Position numbers and translations under genes: made by a program. From Paragonimus westermani (lineage: Eukaryota > Platyhelminthes > Trematoda > Plagiorchiida > Troglotrematidae), in contig QNGE01001696.1 in the NCBI GenBank assembly GCA_008508345.1, positions 71,260 through 135,259 of the forward strand: 64,000 nt of DNA, in the 5' to 3' direction. The notes under the pieces are model-generated. The model was not told the origin of the DNA, did not search any database, and saw nothing but the letters and a program-made list of their open reading frames with translations. Every line of letters begins with the position of its first letter. Position 1 is the first letter of the stretch. This document shows positions 50,241 through 60,223 of the stretch, piece by piece.

Positions 50241-51942
50241 GTGAGTTGTTCCTTTGGACAAACACACCTCTTTTTCCTGACCATTTTCTCGAAATCAGTC
50301 ATAACCCAACTGAGCTCTGCTACATAACTATATAGTTATGATTCAGCCTCACTCGGAATTCCTAAAGAGTTATGTGCTGTGTTGCTTGCTTTGACTTCAT
50401 TCTCAGAGCGAATTTCGCAGACATTATTTTGATGGTGGTAAAGTTAATCACTAACTGCAAATAACTAGCTGTTGCCTTGAAGTTTTCTATATCTTTTAAG
50501 CATTCTTAATTCTGGGGTAAGCTCAGAATCTTCATTTGAACATTTCATGGACCATTCACACGCGGATGTGGCCAAACGTTTTGTTGGTGGATGTGTAGCT
50601 CTCACTTGCTTACTAGCGTTATGGATTCAGACAACTAAATATTTTCGCGAAAGAAAGTGCTCGAGAGCTCAGATATGATAATTCGATAGTGTTTGAATTA
50701 AAGGTCAATAAATCGTTGGTCATAACGGTTGCCAGAAGAAGTTGTGGCTGGATTTCTTACCTCGGTTGTGACAAATGTATCCAATATCCACTACCGACGA
50801 GCTCTAGGAAGAGAAAACTCAATTCTAGTGCTCATTTTCGAAACTAGGTGGCCAGAATTTCTAACGGAGCGCGAAGGCTGCGATCCAATGTGGGTGATAT
50901 ATACAGCTTGAAGTTAAATACTCGCTTGTTACAAAACTTCTTTTTCTATTAATTTAAAACAATGACAAACTGCTGACCTGCGTTGACTGTAGATTAAAGA
51001 TTGATCAGGAAATGGGAAAGTAAGGCAAGCAGACTAGCAAAGAGGTTAATTCATTAATAGGTGATTTCCTTTTCAGCAAACCCGTTGTTGTTTATCGTAT
51101 GGTTTAGCACTGCAAAGAAATCTGATAACGCTAGTTTCTGATGCAAATCAGTTAAGTCTCTCGGCTGATATAAACGTTGGTTCAGCGTGCACCTAATACA
51201 TGGTAGCATAACCGTTAGTTAGTGTACGCTTTTTATGGCACCTACGTTGACTCTACGGCTGCAAATATTTTCTATTGACTTACAGTCAAACCAGACAATT
51301 AGTTTAGGTCAGAATTTCTCATTCTTGGATAAGTCAGTCAAACTTTTTCCTGATAGCATCAGTTTAACTGGTCAGGATTATGCTTTTGGTGTGGGTGACT
51401 TCACAGGGCGTTCTATTCCGGCCACCAACACATGTTGAGTGCTTAGAAACATATCAGTTATCAAATTCATATGTTTGATAGTTTTCGAAATCTTACAAGA
51501 AGCTTACAGAATGAAAAATCCCTGACGTTTCCAAGAAACACTACTGCTATTTGAAAACGTTTGAGTGACTGAATTTCCACACATTTTTTAATATATCTTG
51601 ACATCAAAAGGAAGGCAGCACATTCGGCTTTTGGATTGAACTTCGAATGTCCTGTGAAGCTTAATAAGGGTGTTTAACCCTTTTATGTATGTCTGCTTCT
51701 GTGTAACAAAATAATCCCCTCTATTTAGAGAAAACGAAGCATTTTCAAAATTTCGCCAAGAAATTACAGTCATAAGAACGTTTTGTTCGCTATCGGTTGT
51801 TTCGGAAATGGGAAAGGTTTAGGTCTTATTGTTGCATAACAGGCAACCCCGTTTGTGGATAGTATAGTGCGTACACTCCGAAACTAAAGGGCAAGCATTA
51901 ACACTAGTAGAATGATGGACCAGAAGCAACCATCGGCATAGT

Positions 51943-52114
51943 GTGTATGCACTCTGGGGGGAGCACCACCAGGTCGAATGACAACATACTTCTACCCAGT
52001 GTGTGTGAACGCAATTCAGCTGTGTAAATGTGTGCGCGTTCGTGGTGCTATATTTTAACATAACCTGTACGGGAGTTCGTGCAATAAACAACTTCGCAAG
52101 CCAAGCGTCTTTGC
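51943..52114 (+). repeat. Dispersed repeat, copy 2, in an intron of the ROR-like gene
   Basis: This is the same-orientation, diverged relative of 7181-7354, sharing the same ordered blocks. It lies just upstream of the candidate linker exon at 52183. The ORF open across its opposite strand is not coding-like. Confidence 0.6.
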
Positions 52115-52182
52115 GGTGACAACTCTATTACCGCGGTGAACTGCCAAGTGAATAGAAGATGAATTATTTCTTCTAATTCCAG

Positions 52183-52225
52183 AACGTGGATATGTATCGA
52201 CAGCCAGATGGGGTACCGTTTATAA
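52183..52225 (+). CDS. Candidate linker exon between the Ig and Frizzled domains
   Basis: A hypothetical 43-nt exon that would repair the reading frame between 50240 (1 nt left over) and 60090 (needs 1 nt). It has a very good acceptor (ATTTCTTCTAATTCCAG) and a plausible but weaker donor (AA before GTAAAA at 52226). It would encode residues 217-231, including KRGYVSTARWGTVY, giving an Ig-Frizzled linker of about the length seen in other ROR proteins. The linker is not conserved in the family, so homology cannot decide. A rival of suitable phase (55640-55691, GTAAGT donor) has a purine-rich, poor acceptor. Other short exons in this 9.8-kb interval cannot be excluded. Confidence 0.35.
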
Positions 52226-53539
52226 GTAAAAAGAACGAAGACTGATCAACAAATTAACGTCCACAATTTCGCTTCAGTGGAACGAAACAGAATTTGGCAC
52301 ACCAATCAGTGTCATGCTTCATAAAAATCTGTGTGAACCGCACTTAGTGAAGTCAGCTGGGCTTTCTCATCAACAGTTCACTAGAAAATGGTTGTACGAA
52401 CATGTTTCTTACAACGCAACAACTCGGCTAAAGACCGCATCCCATTTGTGTTGAAATGATACCTGTGCTCATTGATTTGAACGCTAGACCGAATTTTTTA
52501 CTCGCGAATGCAACGGATATTTCCATTTGCATCACCAAGAAGCGCATTCATCGCTAGCCATTTCGTCACACAATTCGTCTTAAGGACAAACTACCTGTCC
52601 ACAATCGGTCAACGCTTGTGTACTTCCTCAAGTACCGCTTTGTACAGTGAAACACAGGCTGAACAACTAGATGTATGACTAAATTGACTATAGAATGTAG
52701 AGTTTGTATCGGACTCGAATACACGAAATCGAAAGTTAACAAACATTTTCAGTTCTTGTCATGAGCTAGAAGTATATAAGGCATTACGGTTGTTTGAAAC
52801 GTTACACTCAAACAACACAAGATGACCAGAAGCTTTATATCGATCGTTCGCCATCAGACTTTGTGGTATGGTGTTCGCTAGGCCTTTTGTCCACGTCTTT
52901 CGAATTCAGTGACTTTCACTTGTCCACATACAACCCTCAACCATCTTCACACGGTTTGTTACTTTTAGTCAATATCTTCTAATCATAACACAGAACGGTG
53001 AGTGCTCATCGAGTGTTGTGCACCAGATGGACTGTTCATTTTTCCTCCCTGTGTGTAATAAATGTGTTGATGCATTGATGAAATAACCGCGAGGATTTCG
53101 TGGCTAACTTACCAAACCCATCGTGCACATTCTTCACGATTTGCATCAACCACGAACTCACTTTGAAACAAGAAAAGTTGAGAACCACAGTAACGGCCCT
53201 GTCAAAAGCATTTCACGTCAGCGCGTGAGATGATCCTACTGACCAAACTGACCTATGCATGTTGCGGCACAGATCAAACGAACGTGCTGTCGTAACACCC
53301 GATGTGCAAACAGAGACTCTGGGCATACATAAGAACTGGACTAGTTTGCTGTCAACCTGTCTTCAACGTGATGAGGTTATCAAAGTTTACTACACATAAA
53401 TCGAAATGGTATGTAATCATTAATGATAACCAATGAAAAGCTCCGAAATTCTTTCCTAATTGAATAACTTTGTAATTCAACGGGTTCCGAACGGGGCTAA
53501 AAACCACACCTAAATGAACAAGTCATGCTAACATCACTA

Positions 53540-54540
53540 ATATGACCGAATTTGTAAGCACACTGGTTTCAAAGATCAGAAGTGTTTCCAAGCGTTTCCA
53601 AGCTATTTGCGTAGACCATCCAAATTCTCCAGAAAGCCTAAACTTTGTCCTCATGGTACATATTATACTGACGGTTTGAGCAGGAAATAATGAGAACAAA
53701 CAACTTTTCATTTAAATCTAGAGCATAACGTCAATCTTAACGTTCTTCCATCAGGAGACACTGATTCAGCTGTCCGTGACTGCGTGACAAACCTCCAATC
53801 CAGCCCGACAGTCGTATGAACATGGGCTTTCTATCAATTTCTTGATTCTTAACTGAAGCTTGAACTAATTTCATGTGTTTGGCCACTAAATTATCGGGGT
53901 AGCCATTTTGTTGTAGAACATGGGCCACAAACTGTAGTTCATTTTCCAAAGCATCTACTGTGCAGATTTTCCTGGCTTTACCAGCCAACCACTTGACCAG
54001 GTTTCGTTTGTATTTTAACTGAATAAAACTGTAAAAGTTACTGTACTGGTCCGACCAAGTAGTCTTGCGAAAAACGGAACGTTACAAACTTCTGTCAGTC
54101 TTTCTACTCAAGGAGACGTCCAAGAAATGGAGGGACTCCTTTGACTCTAATTCTGAGTGCCCTGACATGTCAGATTTTAGAAATCCGCTATCAGCCTATA
54201 CACCCACCTGGTTTATCAGTATGTCGAAAGAGCGGTGAATTCACGAATCAATCTATCGTAAAAGGTGTAAGCAATCAGCTGGGTTGTATGGAGAGAACAA
54301 AAGTCTAAGTGACTTGGGAATGTGTAATGAAGGGATGAATAATGTAAACTTTCATTTTGAGAGCAACATGTGTTGAGTGAATCTGCGGCACTCCCAATTC
54401 TATGTATGGAGGTACATACCTGTGAAGCTCACCGTAGTTCATTGTGGGTCGCACAGGCACCGTATCGGACGTTGTCATCTTGTTCTTGACCGTACTGATC
54501 AATCTGTTAAAATTCCTATTCAAAGCCTTCATGTTAAAGC
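53540..54540 (-). mobile_element. Decayed Penelope-like element (minus strand), in an intron
   Basis: Reading the minus strand from 54540 downward gives an N-terminal reverse-transcriptase stretch (LISTVKNKMTTSDTV, VRPT, then IELGVPQI in place of the usual LYGLPKIHK region). After a damaged section comes SLHFLDVSLSRKTDRSL, then RSVFRKTTWSDQYSNFYSF and LKYKRNLVKWLAGKARKIC. Next is the post-RT helix ALENELQFVAHVLQQNGYPD, then RKPMFIRLS. Near 53560 there is a last scrap, QCAYKFGHISD, where the endonuclease begins. These occur in Penelope-like order. The catalytic centre between 54.3 and 54.2 kb is lost and several stops and frame changes are present. It lies antisense to the ROR-like gene and cannot be active. 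Confidence 0.72.
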
Positions 54541-56681
54541 AGGAGACCAGTCCATTCGAACTTGTGTCTCCATTGTTTCACCAGAACAATTGTATTGTTT
54601 AGTGTAATACTGGCTGTCAAGTGTAACGTCGTAGTGCATGAGATTCTTCATTCAGCTGTACACATCGCCTGTGTTCTTGTTGATCACTCACAGTCTATCC
54701 AAATGCAAAGAATGACAAAGTTGCTGAATAAAACAAAGACAAACTTGATCTGGGATGACGACTGACACTCACAAGCTCGTACATGACAGACCGCTTGTGA
54801 CTACGTAAACCGGATACATGCGACATATGTTGAGAACTAGTACGCATCGCTAACGCTGATAGTCAGATAGCTTCTAGTAGTAAAACGCATTACTCCCTTG
54901 AAGTATGTGAAAGAATTGCTCATAGTCGGAAAGACTGACAGCCGAGTATGAAGAACATTTAGGACAAGAAGTCTTGTTGGAGAACATAACGTCAGTAAGA
55001 CGTTGGACAAAATTTGACCAGGATAAGTTCACACTTGTCACCTGATGTTTAACCATCTGGGTTTCGTCTGGACTAATAAACATTTCACACCCTCCAGTTC
55101 CTGATATTGTTTTGTAGCTCAGATATCAGAGCGTTTGCCGCGTTTTTGCACGTTGTTTCTGCCGTTGATCCGAATCCGGCTGGAATCTAAAGCATTTATC
55201 AGACAACCTATCAGTAATAAAATGATGTGCAGTGAGCACTCAGATAAGTGTAGTCGCAGAAACGAAACCAGCTGAAACGCTCCGATAGACAGTCTGACAT
55301 ACAAAGAGAAACATGTGTTCGACCCAACTTTCAGCGTGATTTCATTGATGGATCTCTCTAGACTCCGAAGATAAAAATTAACATTAAATGCGACCTGGAG
55401 GATCTTGACTCTTCTGGGAACTTCGACCACCACAGTAAGTTAATTTGACACATAACAAATGTGTCGCGATGTAATTAGAACTTGCTTGCCTAGGTTGATT
55501 AGAATGCATGAAAAACAGAAGGGCATCTATCGAACAACAGTACTGATGACAGCGTTTAATGAGTTGGTCATATAAAAACGACCTTGCAACCAAATCCGTC
55601 AGTGTAACATCGTAACACATGCTCAACCAAGGGGTTCAGCTAGGAAGCAGATAAATCGAAATAAGGTGATACATGTTCACACAATTCTTGGGTAAGTATT
55701 CTGCCCCGCCTACTTTATTTTCGTTTCACTGTTGGTCGCTCGTTAGTTCTTTTTGATGTCGCCCATTTTACAGTCAACTTACATTGGTTTGTTTCTGCTG
55801 CGTCCTTTGCCTTGGTTGTCACTCTGAAGTGGATGGTTCAGCGGGCACGCCAATAGACAACACAGTACAGCACAACTGATTTTATATGAATTCTGAAGCA
55901 AATGATCGGCTCACCGGAAGAATACTTACTAACTCGTGGACAATTAGCGATAGGCTGCAAGCGTGGACAGAATAGTAATTTTCTGCATAGTTTCCATTGC
56001 TGTTTTTGTCTAAGTCATTTGAACTCCTGTGAGTTATCTCACTACTAATATGGCATGATGTCTAAATCTTTATACCACAACAGTCCCAGTATCTGTTTTA
56101 AACTTGTTACTATAGTTCAGGTGAGACATCGGTTTAAGGGAGCCTCATTTCTGAATGGAACAAAATCTTCCGCTAATGAGGTACCAAAAAGTGTAGCGCG
56201 TTGTTTCGGAAGGCATCTGAGACCATCAACAAACCATTTCCAGTTTGATAACAAGTCATGAGAGTTTTGAAACCGAATGAAACTTACAGTTTTGCTATGC
56301 TTCTCCACTAAAACAAAACAAGAATTTGGCAAAGCAATTGTTACCCTTCGTTTTAAATTTTCCTTTAACGGATGAATCCATCTTCACGCTTTTCGAACAA
56401 TAGCACACCTTTTTGATCAGCAAAATTCATATTAATTAACACATTATAAAGTGAACGCAATTCAAAATTGAATGTAACATTAAACTTCATTCTTAATATT
56501 CGGTTGGTCAGCCCTGATTAGAACATTATATTTCAGAGCGTTAACAAGTAACTGACAATCATCTCCAGATCGGTAGCTGACACGTGAAACACACTTGTAA
56601 GACGTCTGATCTGAACAAACTACCGATCGCACTATGGGCACCAGCGAGCTGCCACCTCCAACAATTCTAGTTTAGATTCAG

Positions 56682-56823
56682 CTGTGAAAGTTCAGAGCTT
56701 CGGCTGGATTCGTACCAGCAAAAGACACAGCATGCCTCAACTTGGAAAGTGCTCTGCCGGCTGAGGTGCGAAACCACACCAGGAGCTCGGAAATCTCACT
56801 ATCGGACTCCGTTGCCCACCCGT
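56682..56823 (-). repeat. tRNA-derived repeat, minus-oriented copy
   Basis: On the minus strand this copy shows a tRNA-like outline. GGTTTCG pairs with CGAAGCT as an acceptor stem (with wobbles). A D-arm-like CCTCAGCCGGCAGAGC matches the A box, and GCTGGTACGAATCCAGC forms a T arm with a B box (one change from GGTTCGAATCC). The anticodon arm does not pair cleanly, so this is a SINE head or pseudogene and not a functional tRNA. It forms an inverted pair with 56909-57034 and is about 16 bp longer in the D-anticodon part. Confidence 0.65.
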
Positions 56824-56908
56824 CCCACTGTCACATCTAGAATCACCCAAATGGTCCAGAGGATCGACTGCTCCGGCAGGATTTCTCAATCCATATCAGA
56901 CGGTATAA

Positions 56909-57034
56909 CGGGTGGGCAGCAGAGTCCGAATGTAAAATTTCCGAGCTCATGGTGTGACTTCGTAACTCAGCCGTGTTGAGGCATGCCGTATCTGTCGCTG
57001 GTTCGAATCCAGTCGAAGCCCTGACTTTTCACAG
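56909..57034 (+). repeat. tRNA-derived repeat, plus-oriented copy
   Basis: This is the inverted partner of 56682-56823, sharing ACGGGTGGGC, GAGTCCGAA, GAGGCATGC and the B-box block. GACTTCG (56956-56962) pairs with CGAAGCC (57014-57020) at six of seven positions. GCTGGTTCGAATCCAGT is a well-formed 5-bp T arm with a 7-nt loop and a consensus B box (GGTTCGAATCC). Between the acceptor halves only about 65 nt are present, so part of the tRNA body is deleted. Confidence 0.68.
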
Positions 57035-60000
57035 TTGGGTTCATCTAAAAATCATATATCTGCCTAACTACTTATTAGTAACACAATTCGACGATTTTGA
57101 CAAAACCGTTCACGAGTAGTGTCTAGTTTACTCGATCAAAAGGAGATTGACACCGTCCAATAGTCAGCCTGGTATCTGGACATCTCATTAAGCCCCCAGT
57201 TGAACTGAATTGTCCAACAATGCTTGCTTAAAAGCTGTGTATTTGTGGTTTTCTCCTTGCAAGCTAAATCTCACTAAAAGATGACTGCAGATTTTACCTG
57301 CGGAAAAATGGTTGAAGAAGCTCACTTCAAAAAGTCATCTTATCCGAGTCTTATTTTATTGGAACTCATTAATGTGTGACTCCATCAGAACAAGGGGATT
57401 TGAATTCGGTCCTCATGATATACTAGCAGTCGTTGATCACCACATCAATTATCTCACTTGAAGCACAGTATTTATATGATTGTCTTCGAATGCCTCTGAC
57501 TAATGTTACGAAGCCCGTACCCTTCTGAGAGGAGACCTATCAGCCGTTCCAATAGCTCAGCTCAGGCTATGGATGAACAACCATTTGTGTTTGACTAGTG
57601 CCAGGATTTTATACACGAGAGGCTGACCTCGGCTCATACCTGGTTGCAGCGTTTAAAATCAGACAAACTTTCTCAAAAGCCCACTTTGAGGAAGTACTTG
57701 TTCCATAAACCGGGATGTGACTCCTGATACAATAAGAGAACATTATATGAATCAAACACCCAAAACTCTATAATATTGTTTTTTAGGGTGGATCGGCCAA
57801 GATGTGTAGCTGGATACAAAAATGGTGATTAAATATCAGTGCTGTTCAAATTGTACAAACCAGGCGTGCGATTACTTATTAGTAATCATCTAACGGCATT
57901 GAGAGGAGAGAAACATGATAACACGAGCCACCACACTGTATCAAACTTCACACATGTTGTTAAAGATATGTACCGAAATCTGGAACCATACATCACTGGC
58001 AAACAATGTATCAGCTGTAGTTGAACAAGTGAGGCTCGATTGAAATGACTACTCGCGATGAATTTCTTGTGAGAAAACGGCATTTGCTGTCTGGTAACAT
58101 AAACTTGTCGACTCATACACGGAACTCACAAACGATTTCTCAATAAACTCACGAACCTCCCGGAAACCAGCTAGTCTCTTGCTGTTTGCTTCCATCTGTT
58201 AAACACTCAGTTACAGAGTTTGGCATGAACTCAGCCGTACTGTGCTGTTTATGAACAGCTGAACCAACAAGAGAATACAAAATAAAATGTTTATTCCGTT
58301 TTTAGTAAGTCCCAAACCCGGTACGAAAACAAGGCTATCTAATGAACCTGAAAAGTGAGTCTTTGTCGTCAGCAAATCAGTTTTTTGTATCTTCAAGTTG
58401 TATTCGATCATCTGAACATATGAAATTGGAATTATTTTAAATGAGCATTTGATTTCGATTGCTGTCCACGCAAATGTCAACCAGACGACACAACGGCTAA
58501 TGACGCCTATGAGCTGGCGAACTGTTAAAAAGAATGTCCGTATTGATTTAAGTTGCCTTGACAGTCAGTAAAATACACTTTTGAAGAATCCTCTTACATA
58601 CCTTTCAAAGAAATAAAACAGAACCAAACTTAGAATCTGCACGTTCCTCTCGGGATCAGTAGGGTAAAAAATGGGTCTATCATGCCGATTAGCCGCCTGA
58701 ACTTGTCGTTCACATCAAAAGACCTATGGCTGACTTTTGAACACTTCGGTCAAACAAAGGATGGTAGCTGTTTCTTGCTATTTTGAAAGGTAAACTCCAG
58801 AAAATTAGCTTCACAAGCCAACCTGTCAGTTAACGAAAACTTGACTGACTGAGGTGCAGTAGCTTCAATGCGGTTGACGGTATCCTTTTCTGATTGGCAT
58901 TTCCATGACCGAAGCCTAAAGACGCATGTGCTTAACCATCGCCACAATTTACCTGCGCTGCACCACTTGTGGTTCCGATCACGCAATACCTATCCAGCGT
59001 AAACCCGGAAGATGAAGACCAGGGGGTGTGCAGGTGAGGTCTTTGTGTCTCGTCGGCCAATGCAACTTCATCTACTGTCCACTGACACACACTATTACGT
59101 GCGAGTTGGGAACATATTAAACGTTTCAAACACAACCAAGTTGCTGTGTACAGAGTGAACGCTCTGTCAACCTTCAACTTAATGGGCTTTACAACAATCT
59201 TGTAGCTGAGATGAATGCAAATGAACACAAGGTGCCATCCAAGATTCCGAACCATCTTTCCGAAAATTAAACAAGCAGTTTCAATACATCGGATTACAAA
59301 GTGAACGTTTTAGATAGTCTGTACTCGAACACTTGTCCTAATAGTTGGAAATAGACTGAGTTGTCGCTTTTTTATTTAAGTTTGGGAGCAATGGAAGTTC
59401 CTGGAAATTTACCTCACTTAAATGCCCACTATGGAGGGAACCGACAAATAATATTCAACTAGAACTAGCTGGAGTATGTTAGGAGAACGCTTTGAGAATC
59501 ATCAGTGACTAAGCTTACGTACACTGGACACAAAGTTTTTTTTGGATCTAATTCCATATCCTTCTTTGCCTTACGAGTTGTTGATTTCTGTCTGCATTGT
59601 AACTCAGTCATGCCCTTGTTTACTCTGAAATCTAGAAATGGTTTCCTCATGACACATTTTTCACATTTCTTTCGTGTGTTTTAAAGGCTAACCTTGACAA
59701 CCGCTTCATTTCGTACAAAATACTAATCTTGTGACTATTGTTTGTCAGATATAACCGTTAGGCGTAAATTTTTAACTGATTCAAGTCTTCTGCATATGTG
59801 ATTATAATTGGCCAATATTGACTGCTTTGCCAGTATTCATTTCATTTAAGTGATTTATTGATGTTATTTGTCTATGGATTACGTGTCCTTTAAATGACAA
59901 CCTCGAACCCGCTCACGAAGAGTTACGATGTATCAATGTTCGAGCTTCAATGGGCATACGTTAACATCTCGCTTCCAAATTCACATCGTATCACTGTTCT

Positions 60001-60089
60001 TTTAGTCACGATGTAAAAGAGTGATAAAGACGCATAGGGAGTTAAATTAAACAAATCAAGCTGATGCTCGTTTTTTCTTTCTGATCTAG

Positions 60090-60223
60090 AAGCTCGATTC
60101 CGGAACAAGAGGGCTTTTGTCAAGAATTTCACAGCAACGTTTGCGGCAAATATCTGTTCGGACATCGTGTTTACGTGACGCGTGAATATCAGCAAGCGTT
60201 GATAGAGGGACAAATTTCCAAAT
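60090..60223 (+). CDS. ROR: ROR-like receptor, Frizzled domain exon A
   Basis: This exon encodes residues 232-275 and 1 nt, the start of the Frizzled cysteine-rich domain, the Wnt-binding module of ROR receptors. It contains the first two Frizzled cysteines (GFCQEFHSNVCGKYL; C241, C249), then HRVYV and the helix EYQQALIEGQIS. This parallels the human ROR1/2 order GFCxxYxGxxCxxF, VYM, then an E-I-E-N-Q-I-type helix. The acceptor is TTTTTTCTTTCTGATCTAG before 60090 and the donor GTGAGT at 60224. The opposite strand is also open across this exon for 123 codons, which hides the exon in a longest-ORF view. The 1-nt remainder (T) joins TC at 62787 to give Phe 276, a phase-perfect junction. Confidence 0.85.

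Larger units (their letters stand above)
50241..60089 (+). other. Interval between Ig and Frizzled exons (at least two introns)
   Basis: A 9.8-kb stretch that must contain at least one undetected coding exon, because the flanking exons are out of phase. It holds the candidate linker exon at 52183, one copy of a dispersed repeat (51943-52114), a minus-strand Penelope-like relic (53.5-54.5 kb) and an inverted pair of tRNA-derived repeats (56.68-57.03 kb). The remainder is unassigned. Confidence 0.65.

Noticed and set aside
51235..51438. Possible exon after a TTGACTTACAG acceptor
   Set aside because: The acceptor is acceptable but no suitable donor of the required phase follows, and the translation does not resemble the linker of ROR proteins.
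55640..55691. Alternative linker exon with GTAAGT donor
   Set aside because: Its phase is correct, but the acceptor region is purine-rich with no pyrimidine tract, so 52183-52225 is preferred.
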